Positions 1-5,078 of a stretch of 5,265 bases of DNA are shown in pieces; the first letter of the stretch is position 1; the number at the start of each line of letters is the position of its first letter. The notes beneath the pieces were generated by a model. That model searched no databases. It was not told the DNA's origin and saw only the letters and a program-made list of their open reading frames with translations. Source of the DNA: Chloroflexota bacterium (GTDB taxonomy: Bacteria; Chloroflexota; Anaerolineae; Fen-1058); assembly GCA_016219235.1 (NCBI GenBank), contig JACRBO010000157.1, positions 1 to 5,265 of the forward strand. Direction: 5' to 3'. The position numbers and the translations under genes are program-made.

Positions 1-441
1 AAATTCGGCGTTAAACAGGGCAAATACGGCGACACGCCCTATGATTATCCCGTGATGGCGCTGGAGGGTTTGTGGTGGGTAGACGACATGGCGCGCTTTA
101 CCGTGACCGCTAAGGGCGACTGGTACTGGACGATCATGATCATGCAGCCGGACGTCATCACGCCGGAGATGGTCGAAGCCGTGCGCGCAGATGTGGCGAA
201 AAAGAAGGACCCCGTTGCACTGCCCAAAGTGCGTTTTGAAAAATACCACGAAGGACCCAGCGCGCAGATCCTGTACTTTGGCCCGTTCAAGGACGAAGGC
301 CCGACCATTGCGCGGCTGCATGAGTTCATCGAAAGCGGCGGCCATCAACTGCGCGGCAAACACCACGAAATCTACCTGAGCGATCCGCGCCGCACCGCGC
401 CGGAGAAACTCAAGACGGTCATTCGGCAACCGATGGCGTAG
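1..441 (+). CDS. GyrI-like small-molecule-binding domain protein, C-terminal part (5' truncated)
   Basis: The reading frame is open from base 1, so the start lies upstream; 146 codons plus TAG remain. The peptide carries signatures I associate with the stand-alone GyrI-like (SOUL/GyrI superfamily, COG4832-type) proteins: PVMALEGLWW near residues 18-27, WTIMIMQPD near 43-51, a GPTIARLHEFIE helix near 100-111, and the closing LRGKHHEIYLSDPRRTAPEK. Such proteins usually run to about 200 residues, so about 60 N-terminal residues are probably outside the window. The fold binds small hydrophobic or cationic ligands, and some members hydrolyse or sequester toxic compounds; the ligand cannot be told here. 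The ATG at 52 is internal, since conserved family sequence precedes it. It is convergent with the lipoprotein gene and separated from it by 25 bases, with only a weak CCATC/GATGG hairpin between. Confidence 0.85.
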   Translation, partial: KFGVKQGKYGDTPYDYPVMALEGLWWVDDMARFTVTAKGDWYWTIMIMQPDVITPEMVEAVRADVAKKKDPVALPKVRFEKYHEGPSAQILYFGPFKDEGPTIARLHEFIESGGHQLRGKHHEIYLSDPRRTAPEKLKTVIRQPMA

Positions 442-466
442 ATCCATCCTGCGGATAGATGGTCAC

Positions 467-1114
467 CTATTTTGCTGATCGCGCACTCTCAATAAGGCTT
501 TGCTGCACCTCGCGCTTGAGGTAAGGATTAAGGGTATTCAGAGCGCGTGTTGGAACATCGGAATGGATAACGAATTTGTCGTAGCCTTCCCTGGTGCGAA
601 AGAGTGTGAGCAACCAGGGTGAATGATCATCGTTCTGAGAATCCGAGAAGAAAGTGATCTGTCCCTGGGTAAACTCAATTTGAAGTGAAACACGGGGATA
701 GTAGTCCGTACGCGTTGGCGGAATAATGTACGGCCCGGTCTCAAGCCGAGCAGAAGAAAGAGTTTGCACGAAGTCGTTAAAGACTGACAACGGCACAGTA
801 ACAGTTTCTGTCGTAGACAGGGTCAGACTAGAAAAACCGCCCGCGGAGTATGTAGCTGTGCCAACGAATTGATCGTCAATACGCTCGAGTCGAATGCGCG
901 CGACGACAGGCGCAGCTGCAGAAAGCCCGCTCCAATCGTCCTGAATTGAAATCGCAGTCGCCAGCGAAAGATTGGGCAAGTCCGGCACGGTTTCAGTTGG
1001 CGTGGGAGGCGCCACGGTATTGGGTACGGAGCAGGCAATAAGCGCAACTGCCAACAATGCACTGACAAACGCTATACTGAAAACGAAAACCTTGTGTGGC
1101 TGCATACGTGGCAT
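467..1114 (-). CDS. Hypothetical secreted lipoprotein
   Basis: I do not recognise the family. The N-terminus is a type II signal peptide: charged start (PRMQPHK), a hydrophobic stretch (VFVFSIAFVSALLAVALIA) and a lipobox ending L-I-A-C. The mature protein would be anchored at the Cys and start with a Thr/Pro-rich linker (VAPPTPTETVP). The remaining roughly 170 residues look soluble and beta-rich, have no Cys beyond the lipobox, and end in a charged helix (LKREVQQSLIESARSAK). The start is uncertain: in-frame ATGs lie at 1147, 1114 and 1105 and a TTG at 1156, none with a convincing ribosome site. I chose 1114 because it gives a normal short signal-peptide n-region; 1105 is equally possible. The TTG at 1156 falls inside a strong hairpin. 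The gene sits directly downstream of the structured RNA candidate, so it may be controlled by it. Confidence 0.7.
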   Translation of the reverse strand: MPRMQPHKVFVFSIAFVSALLAVALIACSVPNTVAPPTPTETVPDLPNLSLATAISIQDDWSGLSAAAPVVARIRLERIDDQFVGTATYSAGGFSSLTLSTTETVTVPLSVFNDFVQTLSSARLETGPYIIPPTRTDYYPRVSLQIEFTQGQITFFSDSQNDDHSPWLLTLFRTREGYDKFVIHSDVPTRALNTLNPYLKREVQQSLIESARSAK

Positions 1115-1154
1115 TTTACCATTTAACACAACTGGCTGGTTCGCCATACAACAC

Positions 1155-1186
1155 AAGAAGCCCCCTCATATGTGAGAGGGCTTCTT
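1155..1186 (-). terminator. Strong hairpin (terminator or expression platform) upstream of the lipoprotein gene
   Basis: Bases 1155-1168 pair with 1173-1186: 13 Watson-Crick pairs and one exception, position 1164 with 1177. That exception is a C-A mismatch in plus-strand RNA but a G-U wobble in minus-strand RNA, which favours minus-strand function. On the minus strand the stem is followed by CTTCTTGTGTTGT, T-rich but not a clean T tract. It ends 7 bases before the ATG at 1147. It could terminate a separate small RNA or be the off-switch of a leader. Confidence 0.6.
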
Positions 1187-1368
1187 CATAAGACAGCGCC
1201 CGCCATGCCGTGTGTCGCGATTGTTTTGAACCTGCTTTCGCAGGTGGGAACCTAACCCGGTAGTTCAGCCTTGCCTTGCGGCTATCGCATCCCGACCGGA
1301 GAAACGGCTCCCGTTTTTAAGGATGTTGGCTCAAAACGTGAGAGCGGCATCACGTGCACAGCAGGACG
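1155..1368 (-). ncRNA. Candidate structured RNA or riboswitch-like leader, class unknown
   Basis: No coding gene is convincing here, but nested pairings are dense. On the minus strand: 1345-1350 with 1205-1210 (ATGCCG/CGGCAT); 1328-1337 with 1223-1232 (10 pairs, one a G-U); 1321-1325 with 1288-1292 (CATCC/GGATG); a hairpin 1302-1316 (AAACGG, loop GAG, CCGTTT); a hairpin 1230-1245 with a GAAA tetraloop; and a small hairpin 1273-1282 with a GCAA tetraloop. The 1230-1245 hairpin overlaps the 10-pair helix, so they are alternatives. CCGGT/ACCGG (1295-1299 with 1257-1261) would cross the CATCC/GGATG helix as a pseudoknot. GNRA loops and G-U pairs occur only in the minus reading, which supports minus-strand transcription. 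The length of about 210 nt and the flanking promoter-like and terminator-like elements fit a small RNA or a long leader. I could not match it to TPP, cobalamin, FMN, SAM, c-di-GMP, c-di-AMP or SRP consensus elements. Confidence 0.45.
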
Positions 1369-1374
1369 CCGCAG

Positions 1375-1403
1375 AATATACCACGGTTGAATCAAGTCCG
1401 CAA
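1375..1403 (-). promoter_or_regulatory. Promoter-like sequence for the structured RNA and lipoprotein gene
   Basis: On the minus strand TTGCGG (1403-1398) is separated by 17 bp from TATATT (1380-1375), which is preceded by TGG and so resembles an extended -10. The -35 match is weak (TTG only). Transcription would begin near 1368, just before the outermost stem of the RNA candidate. Confidence 0.4.
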
Positions 1404-1435
1404 GAACCGGCCAGTGGGTGGGAGAGTCAACTGCT

Positions 1436-1626
1436 GATTGGTCAACTGGTAACTGGTCAACTGGTAACTGGTCAACTGGTCAACTGGTCAATTGGTCAAT
1501 TGGTCAACCGGTTACTGGTCAACCGGTTACTGGTCAACCGGTTACTGGTCAACCGGTTACTGATTAACCGATTACCAATCGACCGGTTACTGATTAACCG
1601 ATTACCAATCAACCAATTGACCAATC
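1436..1626. repeat. Self-complementary tandem repeat array abutting the aspS stop codon
   Basis: Three blocks can be read. 1440-1500 holds variants of 7-8 nt units (TGGTCAAC, TGGTAAC, TGGTCAAT). 1501-1560 holds four perfect copies of the 15-mer TGGTCAACCGGTTAC. 1561-1620 holds two 30-nt units beginning TGATTAACCGATTACCAATC that diverge only near their ends. The array is also an inverted repeat: 1436-1450 (GATTGGTCAACTGGT) pairs with 1612-1626 at 14 of 15 positions, and the AACCGGTT core is itself palindromic. It ends 8 bases from the aspS stop, so any aspS transcript would carry this fold at its 3' end. The regularity and variants suggest slippage or unequal exchange. It is not a CRISPR array: there are no unique spacers. 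Confidence 0.9.
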
Positions 1627-1633
1627 TACCAAC

Positions 1634-3391
1634 CTACACCAGCTTAATGTGCAACTCCCGCAGCTGCTTGTCGTCCAGTTCCGACGGCGCGTCGAACATC
1701 AAGTCGCTGCCGCTGGCGGTCTTGGGGAACGACAGCACTTCGCGAATGTTCGGCTCGTCGGCCATCAGCATCACCAGCCGATCGATGCCAGGGGCCATGC
1801 CGCCATGCGGCGGCGCGCCATAATCGAACGCCTCCAACATGTGGCCGAAACGATGTTCCATTTCTTCGGTGCTATACCCCAGCGCGCTGAAAATGCGAGC
1901 CTGAATATCGCGGCGATGAATACGAATGCTGCCGCTGGCGAGTTCGTAGCCGTTGCACACCATGTCGTAGGCATTGCTGTACACGCGCCCCGGATCACTC
2001 TCGATGTAAGGCAAGTCCTCTTCCTTCGGCATCGTAAACGGATGGTGCGCAAACGTCCACTTCTCGGTTTCTTCGTCCCATTCAAACATCGGAAAGTCCA
2101 CCACCCAGCCAAAGGCCAGCAAATCTGTGGGCGCGAGATCAAGTCGATCACGAAACTCGAGGCGCAGCAAACCAAGCGCTTTATTGGCGATGGCGCGTTT
2201 ATCCGCGACGATGCACACCAGATCGCCGGTCTGCGCGCCAACCCGATCGGCAATTGCGGCGATTTCGGTTTCCTTCAAGAACTTGACCGCGCTGCCCTTC
2301 ACACCGTCAGCCGTGTACGCCAACGTGACCAGACCCTTCGGGCCTTGCGCCTTGACCAGTTCTGTGATCTCGTCGATTTGCTTGCGCGTGAACGAGGCGC
2401 AGCCCGGCGCACAAATGCCCTTGATCGCGCCGCCGTTGCCGATCGTGTCCGCGAAGACCTTGAACTCCGAGCCTTGCAGCACATCGGTCAGATCGATCAG
2501 TTCCACGCCAAAGCGCAGGTCGGGCTTGTCGATGCCGAAGCGATCCATGACTTCTTTGTGCGAGAGTTTGGGAAACGGCGTCAGGATGCGCTTGTGCGGC
2601 GTGACCGCGGGCACCAGCGCGGTGAATAAGCCTTCCACCAGATCCAGCACGTCGTCGCGTTCGACGAAGGACATCTCAAGGTCGAGCTGGGTGAACTCGG
2701 GCTGACGGTCGCCGCGCAGGTCTTCATCGCGGAAGCAGCGCGCGATCTGGAAGTAGCGCTCGTAGCCGGCGACCATGAGTAGCTGCTTCAATTGCTGCGG
2801 GCTTTGGGGCAAGGCGTAGAACTTGCCTGGCTGTACGCGGCACGGCACCACGTAGTCACGCGCGCCTTCCGGCGTGGACTTGATCAGCATCGGCGTCTCG
2901 ATCTCGATGAAGCCCTGCGCGTCCATGTAGTCGCGGATGAACTTGATGACTTTGTGACGCAGAATCAAATTCTTTTGCAGCCGCTGTCGCCTTAGATCAA
3001 GATAGCGATATTTCAGGCGCAGCGTCTCCGTCGTCCTGGTGCCGTCGTCGTCCAGCGGGATCGGCGGCGCTTTGGACGCGTTGAGCACTTCGATTGCTTC
3101 GGCGATGACTTCGATCTCGCCGCTGGGCAGGTTGGGATTCGCCAGCCCTTCCGGTCGGGCGCGCACCGTGCCGCTGATTTGCAGCACGTATTCGGCGCGC
3201 GATTTATCGGCCGCGTCATAGGCCGCCTGATTGCCGGGATCGATCGTGATCTGCACCAGACCCGATCGGTCGCGTAGATCGATAAAGATCAAGCCGCCGT
3301 GATCGCGCCGCTTGTGCATCCAGCCGGCCAGTTTGACCGACTGGCCGACGTGCGCCGGTCGAAGTTCGCCGCAGTTGTGGGTCTTGTACAT
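1634..3391 (-). CDS. aspS: Aspartate--tRNA ligase, bacterial type, probably non-discriminating
   Basis: The 585-residue product is a complete bacterial class IIb AspRS, which charges tRNA with aspartate in the cytoplasm. An N-terminal OB-fold anticodon-binding domain (about 1-105) is followed by the catalytic core: motif 1 helix around 142-170, the loop STPEGARDY at 172-180, [10 protein letters not shown] at 194-203, motif 2 with [16 protein letters not shown] at 220-235, a GAD-type insertion about 290-415, and motif 3 GIDRL with its Arg at 538. Length and the closing APSEL...QLRELHIKL match the family. Residue 31 is His (KRRDHGG); in E. coli the equivalent is Leu. His there, with Gly near position 82, is associated with non-discriminating enzymes that also charge tRNA-Asn, which implies GatCAB elsewhere in the genome. 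I chose the ATG at 3391 because GGAG lies 7 bases upstream; the in-frame TTG at 3406 overlaps that site. Expression is probably set by the leader attenuator upstream. Confidence 0.97.
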   Translation of the reverse strand: MYKTHNCGELRPAHVGQSVKLAGWMHKRRDHGGLIFIDLRDRSGLVQITIDPGNQAAYDAADKSRAEYVLQISGTVRARPEGLANPNLPSGEIEVIAEAIEVLNASKAPPIPLDDDGTRTTETLRLKYRYLDLRRQRLQKNLILRHKVIKFIRDYMDAQGFIEIETPMLIKSTPEGARDYVVPCRVQPGKFYALPQSPQQLKQLLMVAGYERYFQIARCFRDEDLRGDRQPEFTQLDLEMSFVERDDVLDLVEGLFTALVPAVTPHKRILTPFPKLSHKEVMDRFGIDKPDLRFGVELIDLTDVLQGSEFKVFADTIGNGGAIKGICAPGCASFTRKQIDEITELVKAQGPKGLVTLAYTADGVKGSAVKFLKETEIAAIADRVGAQTGDLVCIVADKRAIANKALGLLRLEFRDRLDLAPTDLLAFGWVVDFPMFEWDEETEKWTFAHHPFTMPKEEDLPYIESDPGRVYSNAYDMVCNGYELASGSIRIHRRDIQARIFSALGYSTEEMEHRFGHMLEAFDYGAPPHGGMAPGIDRLVMLMADEPNIREVLSFPKTASGSDLMFDAPSELDDKQLRELHIKLV

Positions 3392-3398
3392 GATCGCG

Positions 3399-3402
3399 CT
3401 CC
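3399..3402 (-). promoter_or_regulatory. Ribosome binding site of aspS
   Basis: GGAG on the minus strand lies 7 bases before the ATG at 3391. It decides the start in favour of this ATG, since the upstream TTG would place the site inside the coding sequence. Confidence 0.75.
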
Positions 3403-3489
3403 GCAAAATGGTTTTGACTGTTGCCGTGAATATCTTCTCTGTTATAATCTGTTACATATCGCATGGAATTTCAGGCCACGGTCGAGTTG

Positions 3490-3521
3490 AAAAAAAGCCG
3501 CCCTCGATTAGAAGGGCGGCT
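3490..3521 (-). terminator. Intrinsic terminator in the aspS leader
   Basis: On the minus strand AGCCGCCCT (3521-3513) pairs perfectly with AGGGCGGCT (3504-3496) across an 8-nt loop, followed by six further T residues (3495-3490). This is a textbook rho-independent terminator and works only on the minus strand, since on the plus strand the A tract precedes the stem. It lies about 98 bases upstream of the aspS ATG and downstream of the leader promoter, so it would stop aspS transcription unless prevented. Confidence 0.92.
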
Positions 3522-3547
3522 CTCGATTCGTCTGGGGGTGGCAGTTG

Positions 3548-3637
3548 TTACGCGCGCGACGAATGTGATTGACGCCCCTGAGCATCATCGTTATTATTAT
3601 CGTTCGCGTTATCGACTACCAGAACTGACCGTAACAT
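3548..3637 (-). CDS. aspS leader peptide, Asp/Asn-rich, probably leaderless
   Basis: A 29-codon ORF from ATG (3637-3635) to TAA (3550-3548). Residues 9-18 read DNANDNNNDD: four Asp (all GAT) and five Asn (AAC and AAT) in ten codons. The rest (MLRSVLVV before, AQGRQSHSSRA after) shows no domain. The first base of the ATG is 7 bases past the -10 box, where transcription should start, so the mRNA would be leaderless and needs no ribosome site; none is present. The peptide is unlikely to act as a protein. Its role would be to sense charged Asp- and Asn-tRNA for the downstream aspS. The residue bias matches the two tRNAs used by a non-discriminating AspRS. Confidence 0.65.
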   Translation of the reverse strand: MLRSVLVVDNANDNNNDDAQGRQSHSSRA

Positions 3638-3639
3638 GG

Positions 3640-3655
3640 CGCGATTATAATCGCG
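3640..3655. promoter_or_regulatory. 16-bp perfect palindrome over the leader -10 box (possible operator)
   Basis: CGCGATTATAATCGCG is a perfect palindrome centred on the TATAAT of the aspS leader promoter. Because of the symmetry a TATAAT also reads on the plus strand at 3646-3651, toward the lipoprotein/YHS pair, but without a good plus-strand -35 (best CTGACC with a short 15-bp spacer). It may bind a dimeric regulator or simply reflect a symmetric promoter core. Confidence 0.4.
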
Positions 3656-3672
3656 ATAGAACTGAAAGTCAA
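3644..3672 (-). promoter_or_regulatory. Sigma-70-type promoter of the aspS leader
   Basis: On the minus strand TTGACT (3672-3667) is followed by a 17-bp spacer and TATAAT (3649-3644). This is 5 of 6 at the -35, 6 of 6 at the -10, with optimal spacing. The predicted start is at about 3637, the A of the leader peptide ATG. Confidence 0.88.
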
Positions 3673-3775
3673 TCGGCTGAAATGAAGAATGTTCGTTGCA
3701 GACGATTGGGCAAATTCGCGCGAGTGATGATTGGCTGCGCGTTCAACAGCGCGGCGAAATCCGAATTCAAGTAAC

Positions 3776-3780
3776 GGTGA
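3776..3780 (+). promoter_or_regulatory. Ribosome binding site of the YtkA-like lipoprotein gene
   Basis: GGTGA lies 7 bases before the ATG at 3788, an acceptable though partial Shine-Dalgarno match. Confidence 0.5.
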
Positions 3781-3787
3781 CTGAACG

Positions 3788-4240
3788 ATGAAACGATCTC
3801 GGTTGATAATGGCGTTGATGTCGATAATGATCGCGGGCTGCGCGGGTCCGGCCACGCCTACCACGCCAGAACCGCTGCCGGCCAATGAGCTGCCCGCCGA
3901 TGTGAAAATAAACGGCACGGCGTTAGGTGACGGGCTGCGCGTCGGTGACTATGCCGTCTGGCTAATCAGTGCCGATGCTCCGAAGCGCGGCACGGCCCAG
4001 TTGGAAGCACTGGTGCTGGACAAGAATAATCAGCCGGTCACCGATGCGACGGTGTCCTTTGACATCGACATGACCAACATGAGCCACGGCAAGAACGTGA
4101 TTCAGACCGGTGCGGCAGGCGACGGCCATTACGCGGGCGAAGTGCATTTCATGATGGGCGGCCCGTGGCGTGTCATCGTAGTGATCGAGCGGGCCAATCA
4201 AGCGCCGGTGAGCGCGCGCTTTAATTTCAACGTGAAATAG
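3788..4240 (+). CDS. YtkA/FixH-like domain lipoprotein
   Basis: 150 residues. A signal peptide (MKRSR charged start, hydrophobic LIMALMSIMIAG) ends in the lipobox I-A-G-C with Cys18, so it should be lipidated and face the periplasm or outer surface. A Pro/Thr-rich linker (19-37) leads to one beta-sandwich domain with YtkA-like (FixH-related) landmarks: GTAQLEALVLDKNNQPV at 68-84, FDIDMTNMSHGKN at 91-103, and HYAGEVHFMMGGPWRV at 114-129. The clustered Met and His (M95, M98, H100, H114, H120, M122, M123) could bind a soft metal; that is inference. Such domains often sit beside copper or heavy-metal transport genes, and the next gene on this strand encodes a YHS metal-binding protein. No clear promoter lies directly upstream. 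The gene diverges from the aspS leader. Confidence 0.85.
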   Translation: MKRSRLIMALMSIMIAGCAGPATPTTPEPLPANELPADVKINGTALGDGLRVGDYAVWLISADAPKRGTAQLEALVLDKNNQPVTDATVSFDIDMTNMSHGKNVIQTGAAGDGHYAGEVHFMMGGPWRVIVVIERANQAPVSARFNFNVK

Positions 4241-4253
4241 GAATACTAGCTAC

Positions 4254-4363
4254 CGTCATTGCGAGCATTCTCAACCTGGGCCACAAGGAGATTGCTTCGT
4301 CGCACTCTTCGACTATGCCGCGATGAATAAGCGGCTCCGCTCAGAGTGCTCCTCGCAATGACG
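4254..4363. repeat. 110-bp inverted-repeat element of the TCATTGCGAG type (MITE/REP-like)
   Basis: Perfect 12-bp termini: CGTCATTGCGAG at 4254-4265 and CTCGCAATGACG at 4352-4363. Nested inside are GCACTCT/AGAGTGC (4302-4308 with 4343-4349) and GCCGC/GCGGC (4317-4321 with 4331-4335), so the element can fold as stacked hairpins. The internal GGAGATTGCTTCGTCGC also recalls a repeat I associate with many bacterial genomes carrying GTCATTGCGAG ends and a GAAGCAATCTCC core. It has no room for a transposase, so it would move only in trans. It lies between the YtkA-like gene and the YHS gene and may affect their co-transcription. Confidence 0.8.
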
Positions 4364-4374
4364 TGGGCCGACAT

Positions 4375-4379
4375 AGGAG
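4375..4379 (+). promoter_or_regulatory. Ribosome binding site of the YHS membrane protein gene
   Basis: AGGAG sits 5 bases before the ATG at 4385. It fixes this start over the in-frame GTG at 4346, which lies inside the inverted-repeat element. Confidence 0.8.
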
Positions 4380-4384
4380 CAATC

Positions 4385-4978
4385 ATGGACTTGGGTATTG
4401 CGATCATGCTAAGCATCATCATCACGGCGCTGAGCGCGGGCGTGGGCGTGTATCTGCTGCGCTACAAAGCGGACATGACCGAGATGAACGGCACCATGGT
4501 CGGCATGACGCTGGGCATGATGACGGGCATCGTGGTGGGCACGTTCATCGGCGCGGCCACCGATATGTTCTGGAGCAACCTGGTCGGCGTGCTGCTGGGG
4601 CTGGTGCTGGGCGCGGGCTTCGGCTCGATGGGCAAGCTCATGGGCGTGCTGGACGGCGGCATGGGCGGCGTGATGGGCGGCATGATGGGCGGCATGCTGG
4701 GCGTGATGGTCAACATCGGCTCTGCGCAGGTGTGGATCACGGCGATCTTGATGACGGCGGTCTGGGTCTTCTTCCACGCCGGCCTGATCGTGTTGATCAA
4801 GCGATCGAGCCAACGCCACTACGCGATCGATCCGGTGTGCGAGATGAAGGTCGATACGGCCACGGCGAAGTGGGTCAGCCAGTACAAGGGCCACACCCTT
4901 CACTTCTGCGCGCCCGGCTGCAAACGCCTGTTTGATAAAGCCCCGGATAACTATCCCATTACGCCGATGAGTGCATGA
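4385..4978 (+). CDS. Met/Gly-rich membrane protein with C-terminal YHS domain
   Basis: 197 residues. Hydrophobic segments at about 3-25, 38-58, 65-80, 96-112 and 117-138 suggest four or five membrane helices; several are packed with Gly and Met. Twenty of 197 residues are Met, and 91-108 is a near repeat of GGM units (GGMGGVMGGMMGGMLGVM). After a basic stop (KRSSQR, 139-144) comes a YHS domain at 146-190: YAIDPVCEMKV, then FCAPGCKRLF, ending DNYP, with Cys152, Cys175 and Cys179 as metal ligands. YHS domains bind copper or related metals and often accompany P-type ATPases. Methionine-lined helices also suit copper(I), so I infer a role in metal export, storage or delivery. The membrane part is not a family I can name. 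It lies 144 bases after the YtkA-like lipoprotein gene on the same strand, separated by the repeat element, and probably acts with it. Confidence 0.8.
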   Translation: MDLGIAIMLSIIITALSAGVGVYLLRYKADMTEMNGTMVGMTLGMMTGIVVGTFIGAATDMFWSNLVGVLLGLVLGAGFGSMGKLMGVLDGGMGGVMGGMMGGMLGVMVNIGSAQVWITAILMTAVWVFFHAGLIVLIKRSSQRHYAIDPVCEMKVDTATAKWVSQYKGHTLHFCAPGCKRLFDKAPDNYPITPMSA

Positions 4979-4987
4979 TGTGACAGA

Positions 4988-5075
4988 GAGATAGAGGGAT
5001 GGAGAGACGGAGAGAAAGAGAGATAGAGGGATTGAGGGTTCTTGCTATCTCTCCATCTCTCCGTCCCTCTATCTC
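4988..5075. repeat. Long polypurine/polypyrimidine inverted repeat between convergent genes
   Basis: Bases 4988-5015 pair with 5048-5075 over 28 positions with two exceptions: 5000/5063 (T-G) and 5008/5055 (C-A). In RNA from either strand one of these becomes a G-U wobble. The left arm is built of GGAGAGA repeats, and GAGATAGAGGGA occurs twice directly (4988-4999 and 5020-5031), so the loop could pair too. It starts 9 bases after the YHS stop and ends 3 bases before the protease stop, so both transcripts would end in it. There is no T tract, so any terminator role is bidirectional and unconventional. Confidence 0.85.
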
Positions 5076-5078
5076 AAA

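Larger units (their letters stand above)
3490..3637 (-). promoter_or_regulatory. Putative aspS transcription attenuator (leader RNA)
   Basis: The leader runs from the expected start at 3637 through a short ORF to the terminator. AGGGGCG (3579-3573), just downstream of the Asp/Asn codon run, can pair over 7 positions with CGCCCTT (3518-3512), which overlaps the 5' arm of the terminator, so the two structures exclude each other. A competing 7-bp helix joins ATTCGTC (3564-3558) to GACGAAT (3532-3526). Inferred logic: a ribosome slowed at the Asp/Asn codons leaves AGGGGCG free to form the antiterminator and aspS is read; a ribosome reaching the stop at 3550-3548 disturbs that pairing and the terminator forms. 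This follows the his, phe and pheST leader principle. The switching order is inferred, and the G-U pair in the antiterminator makes it only moderately strong. Confidence 0.65.

Noticed and set aside
1224..1234. TTTTGAACCTG resembling part of a TPP riboswitch on the plus strand
   Set aside because: The CTGAGA element and the remaining TPP core are missing, and the pairing evidence favours the minus strand.
1501..1620. Possible CRISPR array
   Set aside because: Units of 15-30 nt are contiguous with no unique spacers.
1323..1823. 166-codon plus-strand ORF with VNRLL repeats
   Set aside because: Its repeats are the translated tandem array, and it then runs antisense into aspS; the repeat stays open only because its 15-nt unit is a multiple of three.
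1649..2629. 326-codon plus-strand ORF
   Set aside because: Antisense shadow of aspS, whose motifs on the minus strand are unmistakable.
3392..3406. TTG start for aspS five codons upstream
   Set aside because: These codons contain the GGAG site for the ATG at 3391, and AspRS proteins normally begin close to that ATG.
3421..3448. Plus-strand promoter-like TTGCCG, 16 bp, TATAAT with a TG extension
   Set aside because: Good -10 but only a 4 of 6 -35. It would transcribe antisense through the aspS leader with about 330 bases before the next credible gene. Also considered on the minus strand as a second aspS promoter (TATAAC), but no -35 is visible.
3463..3774. 103-codon plus-strand ORF upstream of the YtkA-like gene
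   Set aside because: It has no ribosome site, an Arg-rich composition without domain character, and is antisense to the aspS leader, reading through the terminator and promoter. An operon layout with the next gene is superficially neat, so it is not fully excluded.
4346..4384. GTG start giving the YHS protein 13 more residues
   Set aside because: The GTG lies in the inverted-repeat element with no ribosome site; the ATG at 4385 has AGGAG at 5 bases.
4409..4903. Minus-strand ORF rich in His, Ala and Asp
   Set aside because: Mirror of the Met/Gly codons (ATGGGC read in reverse) of the YHS membrane protein, which has the ribosome site and a real domain.
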